Shown piece by piece: positions 25,265 to 34,671 of a DNA stretch of 64,000 nucleotides. A model generated the notes under the pieces. It did no database searches. It saw nothing but the letters and a program-made list of their open reading frames with translations, and was not told where the DNA came from. The position numbers and the translations under genes are program-made. Position 1 is the first letter of the stretch. Each line of letters starts with the position of its first letter. This stretch comes from Solobacterium sp. (GTDB lineage Bacteria > Bacillota_I > Bacilli_A > Erysipelotrichales > Erysipelotrichaceae), in assembly GCA_017469885.1 (NCBI GenBank), contig JAFUFO010000006.1:1-64000 (forward strand). Direction: 5' to 3'.

Positions 25265-26302
25265 ATGATTGAGCAGATCGAACAGGTATTACAGGAAGCA
25301 CTTGCCGCAATCAGTGCGGCAGACACCCCGGAAGCGCTCAATGCCGTACGGATCCAGTATCTCGGCAAGAAGGGCAGCATCCAGGCACTGATGACAAAAA
25401 TGAAGGATCTTCCCAAGGAGGAGAAGCCTGCCTTCGGACAGAAGGTCAACGGACTGAAGACTGCCGTCAGCGAACAGCTTGAAGCACGTCAGGCTGCGCT
25501 GAAGGAAGCGGTTCAGAAAACCAGAATGGCTGCCGAGGCGATCGATATTACGCTTCCCGGCACAAAGCTGGAAGCCGGAACGACGCATCCGCTGATTATG
25601 ATTCAGCAGGAACTTGAATCGCTCTTCGTCGGTATGGGATACAAGATCGCCGAAGGTCCGGAAGTTGAGGAAGATTACTACAACTTTGAGCTTGCCAATA
25701 TTCCGCAGGATCATCCGGCCCGCGACATGCAGGATACCTTCTACATTGATCCGCGCACACTGCTCAGAACCCATACCACGGCGATGCAGATGCGCGAGCT
25801 GGAGAAGGCAAAGGGCGGTCTGCCGATCAAGCTGATCTGCCCGGGCAAGGTATACCGCAGAGACGATGATGATGCGACACACAGCCATCAGTTCATGCAG
25901 TGTGAAGGCCTGGTCGTCGGTGAACATATCACACTGGCTGACCTCAAGGGAACGCTGGAATACATGGCAAACACCATGTTCGGCGAAGGCCGCAAGGTCC
26001 GTTTCCGTCCGAGTTACTTCCCGTTCACGGAACCGTCCGTAGAAGTCGATGTTTCCTGCCCGTTCTGTAACGGAAAGGGATGCAGTGTCTGTAAGGGATC
26101 CGGCTGGATCGAGATTCTCGGTGCCGGCATGGTTCATCCGCATGTGCTTGAGATGAACGGATTCGATCCGGAAAAATGCAGCGGCTTTGCGTTCGGTGTC
26201 GGACTCGAGCGTGTGGCGATGCTGAAATACGGCATCGATGATATCCGTAATTTCTATATGAACGATCTTCGCTTCCTGAAGATGTTCGATCGGTTTGACT
26301 GA
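25265..26302 (+). CDS. pheS: Phenylalanyl-tRNA synthetase alpha subunit
   Basis: A 345-aa class II synthetase subunit that charges tRNA-Phe as an alpha2-beta2 tetramer. The N-terminal coiled coil (1-85) is followed by motif 2 ([15 protein letters not shown]) and motif 3 ([14 protein letters not shown]). [15 protein letters not shown] and the [10 protein letters not shown] segment are typical. GGAGG precedes the ATG at 25265. It is followed by pheT after 11 nt, under T-box control. Confidence 0.98.
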   Translation: MIEQIEQVLQEALAAISAADTPEALNAVRIQYLGKKGSIQALMTKMKDLPKEEKPAFGQKVNGLKTAVSEQLEARQAALKEAVQKTRMAAEAIDITLPGTKLEAGTTHPLIMIQQELESLFVGMGYKIAEGPEVEEDYYNFELANIPQDHPARDMQDTFYIDPRTLLRTHTTAMQMRELEKAKGGLPIKLICPGKVYRRDDDDATHSHQFMQCEGLVVGEHITLADLKGTLEYMANTMFGEGRKVRFRPSYFPFTEPSVEVDVSCPFCNGKGCSVCKGSGWIEILGAGMVHPHVLEMNGFDPEKCSGFAFGVGLERVAMLKYGIDDIRNFYMNDLRFLKMFDRFD

Positions 26303-26313
26303 GGAGGTGCATC

Positions 26314-28710
26314 ATGCGTTTAAGTTATAAATGGCTGAGTGAATATGTAGATCTTACCGGTGTTACGCCGGAAGAGCTGGCTGAGAAAATGACCACTGCC
26401 GGACTGGAAGTGGAAGGCATTGAGCCGATGGCGCAGGGCACGAACCTCATCATCGGTGAAGTAATGTCCTGTGAAGACATTCCGGGAACCCACCTGCATG
26501 CGACCGTTGTCCGCACGGGTGACGGGGAAGAAAACCTTCATAAGATCGTCTGCGGCGCACCGAATGTGCGCACCGGACTGAAAGTTATCGCAGCGCTTCC
26601 GGGTGCGGAGCTTCCGGGCGGAACCATTCAGGCACGTCCGGTCCGCGGTTATGAAAGCAACGGCATGATCTGTGCGCTGTTCGAACTTGGCGTTGATAAA
26701 AAGTCCCTCCGTCAGGATCAGATCGACGGTATCGAAGAGCTTCCGGCAGATGCGCCGGTCGGCGAAACAAAGGTATTTGAGTATCTCGGTCTCGACGATA
26801 CTGTACTGGATGTTTCCATGACTCCGAACCGGGCAGACTGCTCTTCCATGTGGAATATGGCCAAGGAAGTCGGCGCGATTCTCAACCGCAAGGTCACCTG
26901 GCCGGATTACGCCGGAAAGAGTGACATTGGCGAGAAGGGAACGTTCAAATTTGCGTCAAAGACCGAAAAGTGTCCGCTGTTCTTCGGAAAGGTCGTCAAC
27001 CATGTCAAGGTCGGACCGAGCCCGAAGTGGATGGTCAATTACCTCCATGCGGCAGGCATGAATTCCATCAATAACGTTGTCGATATCAGTAACTTTGTCA
27101 TGCTGGAAACGGGTCAGCCGCTTCATTACTATGATCTGGCAAAACTTCCGCACCATGAGATCACGGTTGTGGATGATGTGGATACCGTGATCACTGCACT
27201 TGACGGTGTGGAGTTCAATATCCAGAAAGGGGATATCCTCATTACGACCGGCGGAGAAGCCACCGGTGTTGCCGGCATCATGGGCGGTGAGGAATCCAAG
27301 ATCGATGAAAATACCAAAGGCATTGTCATCGAAGCTGCTCATTTCGATCAGGCAAGTGTCCGCCGTACCTCGATCCGGCTGAACCTGATCACGGAAGCTG
27401 CACAGCGCTTTACAAAGGGTGTTGAACCGCTCTCCTGCCGCAAGGGCGTGGATCGTTCGGTTCAGCTTCTGAAGGAATATGCGGATGCGTCCGGATTTGA
27501 AGAGACCGAAATCGCCGGAGCGGAAGTATACAACCCGGTAACTGTCACAGAAACGCTGACCCACTGCAACTCCCTGCTTGGCACGGAATTCACGATGGAT
27601 CAGGTAAAGGATGTACTGGAACGTCTCGACTTCCATCCGGAAGTAAACGGCGATACGATCGTCAGCCACATTCCGAGTTACCGTACGGATATTGAACGGG
27701 ATGCGGATATTGATGAGGAAGTGATCCGTCTGATCGGATTCGACAATCTCGCATCCACGCTTCCGGTCATGGAGACAACCGTCGGAAAACTGACACCGGC
27801 GCAGTCCCTCCGCAGAGAGACACGGAAACTGCTCAGCGGCTTTGGCCTGCATGAAATCGTCAGCTACACGCTTGTCGGCGAGGATATGCTGAAGTGCGCA
27901 TACCAGCCGGCCGGGGAACCGGTGGAACTGGCAATGCCGATGAGTGAGGCAAGACGGTATGTCCGTACCTCACTGATCGGTTCCGTTCTTGAAGTGATCA
28001 AATACAATGAGGCACACTCCAATACCGATGCCGGATACTATGAAATCTCCAAGGTATACGGAAAGGGTGTGGAACAGGAGCGCCTTGCGGTATTCCTGGA
28101 CGGTTCGATCATGAAGGATGACCTGCATCGCTTCAATGTGAAGGGTGACTTCTATACGCTGAAGGGAATCCTGACCGACTGGCTGAAGAAGACCGGCTAT
28201 ACGGAAGCACGCATTCAGGTAAAGCCGAACAAGACGGATACAGAGCATTTCCATCCGTACCGCAGTGCTGAGCTCTGGATCGATTCCACAAAGCTGGGTG
28301 TCTTCGGTGATGTGCATCCCGATCTCCTGCATGCATTTGATCTGAAACAGGGGGTCTATGCGGAACTGATCATTGATCCGCTGTTCGACGGCAAGAAGTC
28401 CCGTGTGAAGTTTGAGGCACTGGACCGTTATCCGGCAGTCAACCGTGATATCGCGCTGGTGGTAAGCCGTGATACAACCGCCAAGCAGATCCTTGACGTG
28501 ATCCGCAAGGAAGGAAAACGTCTGGTCCGCAGCTGCGATGTATTCGATATTTACGAAGGCGAACATATCGGTGAAGGCTTCAAGTCCATCGCACTCCGCA
28601 TTACCTATCAGGCGGCGGATCATACGCTGAAGGAAGAGGAAGTCAGCACGGTTCATTCTTCCATCCTGGAAGGACTCAGCAGTAAGCTGAATGCACAGCT
28701 CCGTGCATAA
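26314..28710 (+). CDS. pheT: Phenylalanyl-tRNA synthetase beta subunit
   Basis: A 798-aa beta subunit of full length. In order: N-terminal domain, EMAP-II-type tRNA-binding domain (about 40-150), B3/B4 editing domain, B5 domain (with DIERDADIDEEVIRLIGFDNL), catalytic-like core, and a C-terminal anticodon-binding FDX-ACB domain (KFEALDRYPAVNRDIALVV onward). GAGGAGG precedes the ATG. A strong terminator follows. Confidence 0.98.
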   Translation: MRLSYKWLSEYVDLTGVTPEELAEKMTTAGLEVEGIEPMAQGTNLIIGEVMSCEDIPGTHLHATVVRTGDGEENLHKIVCGAPNVRTGLKVIAALPGAELPGGTIQARPVRGYESNGMICALFELGVDKKSLRQDQIDGIEELPADAPVGETKVFEYLGLDDTVLDVSMTPNRADCSSMWNMAKEVGAILNRKVTWPDYAGKSDIGEKGTFKFASKTEKCPLFFGKVVNHVKVGPSPKWMVNYLHAAGMNSINNVVDISNFVMLETGQPLHYYDLAKLPHHEITVVDDVDTVITALDGVEFNIQKGDILITTGGEATGVAGIMGGEESKIDENTKGIVIEAAHFDQASVRRTSIRLNLITEAAQRFTKGVEPLSCRKGVDRSVQLLKEYADASGFEETEIAGAEVYNPVTVTETLTHCNSLLGTEFTMDQVKDVLERLDFHPEVNGDTIVSHIPSYRTDIERDADIDEEVIRLIGFDNLASTLPVMETTVGKLTPAQSLRRETRKLLSGFGLHEIVSYTLVGEDMLKCAYQPAGEPVELAMPMSEARRYVRTSLIGSVLEVIKYNEAHSNTDAGYYEISKVYGKGVEQERLAVFLDGSIMKDDLHRFNVKGDFYTLKGILTDWLKKTGYTEARIQVKPNKTDTEHFHPYRSAELWIDSTKLGVFGDVHPDLLHAFDLKQGVYAELIIDPLFDGKKSRVKFEALDRYPAVNRDIALVVSRDTTAKQILDVIRKEGKRLVRSCDVFDIYEGEHIGEGFKSIALRITYQAADHTLKEEEVSTVHSSILEGLSSKLNAQLRA

Positions 28711-28720
28711 GAAACCATAA

Positions 28721-28758
28721 AAAATGGGGAATCACTTTGGTGACTCCCCATTTTTTTT
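28721..28758. terminator. Terminator after pheT, bidirectional
   Basis: ATGGGGAATCAC pairs with GTGACTCCCCAT (one mismatch), followed by eight T and preceded by an A run. It also serves the convergent ABC-transporter operon. Confidence 0.9.
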
Positions 28759-28773
28759 ATGAATATTCCGAGG

Positions 28774-30966
28774 TTATTCGGCGTCTTCGTCAATCATCTG
28801 ACGTGACACGAGATCGGCGAAGAAGCCGTTCTTTGCGATGAGTTCGTCATAAGTGCCGTCTTCGATGATCTTTCCGCCGTCCAGTACGATGATGCGGTCG
28901 CAGTGTTTGATTGTGCTGAGGCGATGCGCGATCATGATACGCGTGCACTTCAGTGCGTCGAGGGCTTCAATGACCTTCTTCTGCGTGATGTTGTCGAGTG
29001 CCGATGTCGCTTCATCAAAGATAAGAATCTTTGGTTTCGGCGCAATGGCACGGGCAATCATCATCCGCTGTTTCTGACCGCCGGAGAATCCGCCGGAGCC
29101 TTCCGAGATCACGGTATGCATGCCCATCGGGAGCCGTCGGATATCATCGCCCAGACCGGCGATTTCCGCTGCCTCCCAGGCATCATCCATGGAAAGCCAT
29201 GGTGCGGAAATAACGATATTTTCATAGATACTTCCGGAGAAGAGTTTGCCGTCCTGTGTGACGGTACCGATCTTCTGACGCAGGGACTTCATATCGATCG
29301 TGGCGATGTCCTTGCCGTCATAGAAGATACCGCCGCTCACCGGCTTTTCAAAGCCAAGCAGAAGACGCACCAGCGTGCTCTTTCCGCAGCCGCTCTTTCC
29401 AACGATCGCGATGTACTGACCAGCCCGGATCTTGAATGACAGGTCGCGCAGGACAAACGGACGGTTTGCCTCATACCGGAAGGAGAGATTGGTAACTTCG
29501 ATGGATCCGCTCAGTGAACTGAGATATTCTCTTCCTTCACTTGTCTCCGGCTCCTCTTTCAGAATCGGATCGATCATCTCAATGATCGGCTGTATTCCCG
29601 CAAGGGAAGCCGCAATACCGGTAATGCCCATAAAGGCACTGAATACCATGCCGTAGGCGGTATTGAATGCGAAGTATTCCTGATAGGAGATGGAATGGGC
29701 AATCGCAGCGCGGTAGATGAGCAGTGTTCCGACAAGTCCGATCGCGGAAGAGATAACGGAACTGCTCTTCAGAAACATCGGAGGGTTATAGGTAAGCCCG
29801 AGAACTTCCGAATAGAGATTTCCCCAGCGGGAGAAGAAGCGCTTTTCCGAACCGGACAGACGGATTTTCTGAATGCCGCTGATCATTGCGAAACTCATGC
29901 CGCTTTCCTTTGCGCTCAGCTTCATCCGTTCGCGGGATATCTGAAGCTGTGTAAGGGTGGTCAGGATATAGACCACAATGCTGGAGAGAATCACGAGTGC
30001 CGCAGGAATCAGAAGTGACGGTGCGTAATGGAGAATCTGTGTGATGTAGATCAGCGAGAACAGGGAATTCAGGATCGCACCGTATGCGCTCGAGAAGATC
30101 ATATCCAGCAGAGCCTGAATGTAGCCGCTGCGGGTTGCCAGTTCACCGGAACTGTATTTCTTGAAGAAGGACGCCGGCAGGGAAAGAATGCGCATCATGA
30201 CTGCTGCCCGGACCTGAATGTTCTGACGGGTGCGGATCCGCTCTGAGATGATCGAAGTCGTAACGGTGTTCAGCGTCTGACAGATGGACAGACCGATCAG
30301 GAAGGCGGCGATGCCGACGAGGGCATTCATATTGCCGCTCTTCAGGATCTTTCCCATCAGAAGGTAACTTGCCCTGGTCGCAATCACGCCGAGTCCGGAG
30401 GCAATTGCGAGCAGTCCGAGGTAGGCGGTGTTGTCCGACAGGGAACGGGTCGACCATGTATAGACCAGCAGATCCCGTACGGTCATGGACTTGAGCGGGA
30501 ACGGCTTATAGAAACATACGCCGCGATGGAGAAGCAGTTCTGCCGAACTCTTGTCCAGATGGATCGTTTTCCCGGTTTTCGGATCCTGGAAGCTGTATCC
30601 GTATAGCTTTCCGGGCAGAAGGGCAACCGGAACATTTCCGTCTTTCAGAAATCCCAGCATTGGACCGATTGCGTCACGCCACCATGGTCCGGTGAGTTCC
30701 ACTTCCCGCCGCATGATGCCGTTCGGCCGCGTTAAATACTCGATCTGTTCATTCAGATCGGTAATCTGATCCGGAACGTCTTTCGGGGTAATGTGGTACC
30801 ACCGGAGGATCTGTTCCATCGCAGACTTTGCCTGTCCGGCGTCATCCAGCTGACTGATATAGGATCGGTCACCGGTGACAGAAGCTGCGATTCTGGAAAA
30901 TGTCTCACTGAACGCCCGCTCATCACTGATCTGACGTTGTTTGATCTGTTCTTCAAACCAGCCCAT
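28774..30966 (-). CDS. NHLM-type bacteriocin ABC transporter, ATP-binding/permease
   Basis: A 730-aa half transporter without a peptidase. A cytosolic N-terminal part of about 165 residues, where others have C39, is followed by six membrane segments and an ATPase. The ATPase shows IVGKSGCGKSTL (Walker A), GGFSGGQKQRMMIARA (signature) and ILIFDEATSALD (Walker B). The long N-terminus and pairing with a C39 transporter identify the NHLM bacteriocin-export type, where the two form a heterodimer. It is last in an operon of sigma factor, HlyD-like protein, C39-ABC and this gene. Confidence 0.88.
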   Translation of the reverse strand: MGWFEEQIKQRQISDERAFSETFSRIAASVTGDRSYISQLDDAGQAKSAMEQILRWYHITPKDVPDQITDLNEQIEYLTRPNGIMRREVELTGPWWRDAIGPMLGFLKDGNVPVALLPGKLYGYSFQDPKTGKTIHLDKSSAELLLHRGVCFYKPFPLKSMTVRDLLVYTWSTRSLSDNTAYLGLLAIASGLGVIATRASYLLMGKILKSGNMNALVGIAAFLIGLSICQTLNTVTTSIISERIRTRQNIQVRAAVMMRILSLPASFFKKYSSGELATRSGYIQALLDMIFSSAYGAILNSLFSLIYITQILHYAPSLLIPAALVILSSIVVYILTTLTQLQISRERMKLSAKESGMSFAMISGIQKIRLSGSEKRFFSRWGNLYSEVLGLTYNPPMFLKSSSVISSAIGLVGTLLIYRAAIAHSISYQEYFAFNTAYGMVFSAFMGITGIAASLAGIQPIIEMIDPILKEEPETSEGREYLSSLSGSIEVTNLSFRYEANRPFVLRDLSFKIRAGQYIAIVGKSGCGKSTLVRLLLGFEKPVSGGIFYDGKDIATIDMKSLRQKIGTVTQDGKLFSGSIYENIVISAPWLSMDDAWEAAEIAGLGDDIRRLPMGMHTVISEGSGGFSGGQKQRMMIARAIAPKPKILIFDEATSALDNITQKKVIEALDALKCTRIMIAHRLSTIKHCDRIIVLDGGKIIEDGTYDELIAKNGFFADLVSRQMIDEDAE

Positions 30967-30973
30967 AGTTCAC

Positions 30974-33166
30974 CTATTGATTTGTCACGAGCTGCTTGTA
31001 AAGCTCGCAGTTTTTGTAGAGATATTCATGCGTGCCGCGGTCGACCACATTGCCATGGTCCAATACGATGATCTCATCGCAGTCACGGATCGTGGAAAGG
31101 CGATGTGCGACGACAATGCAGGTGATACCGCGTGCGACGATCGCATTGACGACTTCATATTCTGTTCGGGCATCAAGGGCAGAGGTGGCTTCATCAAGAA
31201 TGATGATGCGCGGATCCTGCGCAAGGACGCGGGCAATTTCAATCCGCTGGCGCTGACCGCCGGAGAAGTCGCTGCCGCCTTCCACCAGCACATGCCGGTA
31301 ACCGTTCGGCCGGGAAACGATATCCTCATGGATCTGTGCGTCTTTCGCCGCAAGGATCATTTCAAAATCTTCGATGGAGTTGTCCCACATCTTGATGTTG
31401 TTTGCGATGGTGTCCTCAAAGAGGATGATATCCTGGTCAACGACCGCAAGGGATCCGGTGAAGACGCTGCGGTTGATTTCCTGCTGGGTCTTTCCGTCAA
31501 AGGTAACGGTGCCTTCCCAGGGCTGATACAGGCCGCTGATCAGCTTTGCGATCGTGCTCTTTCCGCAGCCTGAGGTGCCGACAAGCGCAACGCGGGAACC
31601 CGGTTTCAGGGACAGCGAGAAGTTTTTGATCAGCGGAGCCGCAAGCGGGGAATAGCCGAAGGTGACATTGTTTACTTCGACCGCACCGGAAAGCTTCTGA
31701 TACTGTGTATCGTCATCGGTATCTGCCGGGGTATTGAATGCAGGGTCGGTTTCATATGCCATGACATCTTCTACGCGTTCAATGCTGGTGCGCATTTCCT
31801 GAATGGTCTGACCGGCAGAAATCAGGGACTGTGCCGGGGCTTCAAACCGGGAGAGATATCCCTGAAACAGCATGATCGTGCCGGCTGTGAACTGGCCTTT
31901 CATCGTGAGATAGACACCGAGGATAAGAATGACGTTGTTCAGCACGGCACGCACCAGTGAAGGTACCGTTCCGAGCAGGCTGTTCAGACGGGCAAAATCC
32001 ACCGACGCCCGGTTGACGCTTGCCTGATAACCGCTCCAGCGTCCGAAGAATCCGTTTTCCGCACCGGTCGCTTTGATCGTCTCGATCATCTGGATGCCGG
32101 AGGTAGTAGCGCCGGCCAGTTTTCCCTGATCACGCATAGCAACCCGTGTGAGATTGACGCGTTTCTGTGAAATGACGTTTGCCAGCACAAGGTTGATGAT
32201 GATGGAAAGCAGACCGATCGAAGTCAGAAGGGGACTGTAATGGATCATGATGCCGAGATAGACAAACATCATGACCGCATTGAGCAGTAACGGTGCCATC
32301 GTCTGCACGAGGGTGGAGGCGATTTCCGTATTGCTCGACATCCGTGACTGAATATCACCGGCCATACGCTGCGAGAAGAAATTGATCGGCAGCTGCAGAA
32401 CCTTCCAGATATAGGTGGTTGTTCCGACAGCATCTAGCTTTCCGTTGATTTTCAGTGAGTAGATGGTACTGATCCACTGAACGAGTAATTGCAGAAGAGA
32501 GAATGCCGCCAGCATCCCGAGAAACGGGACTGCCCAGGAAAGATTCTTTCCCTGCAGGAGATAGTCGACAAATACCTTGGAGAACGCCGGCTGAATCAAA
32601 TCAAACAGCGATGCGATGATTGTCGTCAGCACGACAAAGATGACCGCGGTCCGGGAGTTCTGCAGGCGCTTTGCGACATAAGAAAGCATACTTGCCGGTT
32701 TGCCTTCGGGTACGAAGGAATCCGACGGTTCAAAGCAGAGCGTGATACCGGTAAAGCAGCGGTCGAATTCTTCCAGCGGGACTTTCACGGTTCCGCGGGC
32801 GGGATCGTTCAGGACAGCTTCCTTCTTTCGGGTGAATCCGTTCAGAACGACAAAATGATTAAAATTCCAATGAATGATGCACGGGAAAAGACCTTCCTTC
32901 TGGATGCTTTCCAGTTCAAACCGGTAGCCGTTGGCTTCAAGACCGTAGGAACGGGCAGCCTTCAGGATATTCAGCGCATTGGAACCATCACGCGATACAC
33001 CGCAGTCCTGCCGTACTTTTTCCAGGGGAATCCATTTATCGTAATACGCAAGAATCATGGTCAGGCAGGCAGCGCCGCATTCCAGCGCTTCCAGCTGCAT
33101 GATGACAGGAACCTTTGCGATGCCTTTTGTGACCGGCTGTTTGATTTTTCTGTTTGTGGACGGCAT
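30974..33166 (-). CDS. NHLM-type bacteriocin ABC transporter with C39 peptidase
   Basis: A 730-aa peptidase-containing ATP-binding transporter. The N-terminal C39 domain shows LECGAAC (Cys30), WNFNHFVV (His104) and LNDPARG (Asp121), which cleave leader peptides after a double-glycine-type site. Membrane segments occupy about 165-450. The ATPase has LVGTSGCGKSTI, GSDFSGGQRQRIEIARV and IIILDEATSALD. It would export and mature a peptide together with the 28774-30966 partner. No precursor gene is visible nearby. Confidence 0.92.
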   Translation of the reverse strand: MPSTNRKIKQPVTKGIAKVPVIMQLEALECGAACLTMILAYYDKWIPLEKVRQDCGVSRDGSNALNILKAARSYGLEANGYRFELESIQKEGLFPCIIHWNFNHFVVLNGFTRKKEAVLNDPARGTVKVPLEEFDRCFTGITLCFEPSDSFVPEGKPASMLSYVAKRLQNSRTAVIFVVLTTIIASLFDLIQPAFSKVFVDYLLQGKNLSWAVPFLGMLAAFSLLQLLVQWISTIYSLKINGKLDAVGTTTYIWKVLQLPINFFSQRMAGDIQSRMSSNTEIASTLVQTMAPLLLNAVMMFVYLGIMIHYSPLLTSIGLLSIIINLVLANVISQKRVNLTRVAMRDQGKLAGATTSGIQMIETIKATGAENGFFGRWSGYQASVNRASVDFARLNSLLGTVPSLVRAVLNNVILILGVYLTMKGQFTAGTIMLFQGYLSRFEAPAQSLISAGQTIQEMRTSIERVEDVMAYETDPAFNTPADTDDDTQYQKLSGAVEVNNVTFGYSPLAAPLIKNFSLSLKPGSRVALVGTSGCGKSTIAKLISGLYQPWEGTVTFDGKTQQEINRSVFTGSLAVVDQDIILFEDTIANNIKMWDNSIEDFEMILAAKDAQIHEDIVSRPNGYRHVLVEGGSDFSGGQRQRIEIARVLAQDPRIIILDEATSALDARTEYEVVNAIVARGITCIVVAHRLSTIRDCDEIIVLDHGNVVDRGTHEYLYKNCELYKQLVTNQ

Positions 33167-33175
33167 CTTGTCTCC

Positions 33176-33652
33176 TCAGTTCAAAATCAGCTCGGAAGGC
33201 CGCAGCTTCGCCATGATGACGCGGGCTTTATAGGATCCGTCCGCCAGTGTTGTCTCTGCGGAAACCGCGTAAACCATATCGTTCGGACGCAGATCGTATA
33301 CCGCAAGCTGCTGTTCATCCATCACATCGGCCGCGCGCATCACGTTGGAGACGGCACTGATCTTATACTCGGTTCCGTTGATGGCAATCGTACTCTGCTC
33401 GGTGAGGTCCGCCGCATCTTTCTCAGGCACATATGCGGTGAGAATTCCGTTATTGGAAACCGCACTGACTTCCACATGGCTGTCAATGGTTCCGTTGATA
33501 CTCCAGATCACGACGCCGATCAGAAATGCGATGACTGCACCCAGCACAATAAAAACACTCGGATTCGCGACACGGATATAATCATTCAGCTGTTCCGGAC
33601 TGGAGAACTGTTCAAGACTTTTCTCACGAAAAAGGGATTTCTGTTCGCTCAT
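33176..33652 (-). CDS. NHLM-system HlyD-like membrane-fusion protein, short
   Basis: A 158-aa protein with one membrane segment (PSVFIVLGAVIAFLIGVVIW, about 31-50) and an outer beta-rich part (NNGILTAYVPEKDAADL). HlyD adaptors of ABC exporters are usually longer and have a coiled coil, so this is a reduced form. It lies between the sigma factor and the C39 transporter, and its start overlaps the sigma stop by 4 nt. It probably links the exporter to the cell surface. Confidence 0.75.
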   Translation of the reverse strand: MSEQKSLFREKSLEQFSSPEQLNDYIRVANPSVFIVLGAVIAFLIGVVIWSINGTIDSHVEVSAVSNNGILTAYVPEKDAADLTEQSTIAINGTEYKISAVSNVMRAADVMDEQQLAVYDLRPNDMVYAVSAETTLADGSYKARVIMAKLRPSELILN

Positions 33653-34185
33653 AGATCCTCCTCAGTGATGTGGTATTCTTCCGCAATCGAACGGCACTTG
33701 GCAAGCAGCCGGCGGTAACGTTCGGATACGGCTTTCGGCGAAATATTCAGAATCTTACCGATTTCCTCATTGGAAAGCTCCTTGTTGTAGCGAAGAGCGA
33801 GAAACTCGCGGTCGCTGTCGGGGAGGTGCGAAAGGATCTTGAAAAGCTTCTGGTTGATCGCGTCGGTAAGCAGATTATATTCATCTTCCACACCCGGTTC
33901 GACGATGTCATCGATATCCACATGCGTCTGATTGCGCTTGAGACGGAAAAAATCCGTCACCGTATTGCGCGCAATATTGCACAGCCATGTGCGGATGCTG
34001 GAAAGAGAGCTGTTGTAACTGTCATAATGCGTCATTGCCTTGGTGAACACGGAACTGACAATATCTTCCGTATTCTCCCGATGCAGAAGACGCATGTAGA
34101 CGTAGTTATATATGTAGCTGTAATTGTCGAGATAAACCTGTTCAAACGGAGGTTTCTGTTCATTACTGTTCATATTCTTCCCCAT
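33649..34185 (-). CDS. ECF-type sigma factor heading the exporter operon
   Basis: A 178-aa sigma-70-family factor. Region 2 is visible in IYNYVYMRLLHRENTEDIVSSVF (about 24-47), with region 4 in EFLALRYNKELSNEEIGKILNISPKAVSERYRRL. No anti-sigma gene is adjacent. It probably controls the exporter operon, perhaps in response to envelope or peptide stress. The start could be 34185, 10 nt behind a TATAAT, or 34173, with GGGGA five bases upstream. Region 1.1 and 3 are absent, as in ECF factors. Confidence 0.88.
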   Translation of the reverse strand: MGKNMNSNEQKPPFEQVYLDNYSYIYNYVYMRLLHRENTEDIVSSVFTKAMTHYDSYNSSLSSIRTWLCNIARNTVTDFFRLKRNQTHVDIDDIVEPGVEDEYNLLTDAINQKLFKILSHLPDSDREFLALRYNKELSNEEIGKILNISPKAVSERYRRLLAKCRSIAEEYHITEEDL

Positions 34186-34225
34186 CTTAATATTTATTAT
34201 ATAATATCATCGGTTCGCCACAAAA
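34186..34225 (-). promoter_or_regulatory. Promoter of the sigma/exporter operon
   Basis: On the minus strand TTGTGG-16-TATAAT ends about 10 nt before the ATG at 34185. No ECF-type GAAC -35 is obvious here. The divergent gene at 34326 starts about 100 bp away. Confidence 0.45.
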
Positions 34226-34325
34226 ACGGATAACGAACAGGTATGTGTTCATGCATTATTTCGGAATATGTGTGGATAATGCCGAATCAGAACGTATATA
34301 GAAGTGTAAAAAGGAAAACCCAACT

Positions 34326-34655
34326 ATGAAAGACCTCGAAAAGTTATTGGAATCAGCTGATTTTTCCCGGGAGACAACGCAGAAAAACCAGCTTTATTAT
34401 GAACTGTTTCATAAGCCCGTTCCGGTGTCCGAAAGCCGGCCGTCTCTGCTTGGAGATTTCAATCTTGGCCTTGTGAACGGCGGTGTCCGATCCATGCCGG
34501 CGGACAGTCCGGAAGCGGAAGGTGTCATTGTCCGGCAGACCGAGCAGGGCGCTGTCGTCCTGGTTGATGCAGGACAGGAACAGCTGGTCACAGATGACAT
34601 GGCTCCCGGCATTAAATCCATGCGGCCGGGAGAGCGGATTCGTTTCCGCCGCTGA
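34326..34655 (+). CDS. Unknown protein divergent from the exporter operon
   Basis: A 109-aa soluble protein beginning MKDLEKLLESADFSRETT, a short N-terminal pattern seen in small clostridial proteins near sigma factors and NHLM transporters; this recollection is not proof of function. The rest has a beta-rich part (GVIVRQTEQGAVVLVDAGQEQ). There is no double-glycine leader or Cys-rich core, so it is probably not the exported peptide. AAGGA lies about ten bases before the ATG. A terminator follows. Confidence 0.7.
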   Translation: MKDLEKLLESADFSRETTQKNQLYYELFHKPVPVSESRPSLLGDFNLGLVNGGVRSMPADSPEAEGVIVRQTEQGAVVLVDAGQEQLVTDDMAPGIKSMRPGERIRFRR

Positions 34656-34671
34656 TTCCCGGACGTGACAT

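Noticed and set aside
32489-33718. 409-aa plus-strand frame opposite the C39 transporter and HlyD-like gene
   Set aside because: Shadow of two well-supported genes on the other strand.
34186-34325. Small bacteriocin precursor next to the NHLM exporter
   Set aside because: No short frame with a ribosome-binding site and a GG/GA-type leader was found in this gap.
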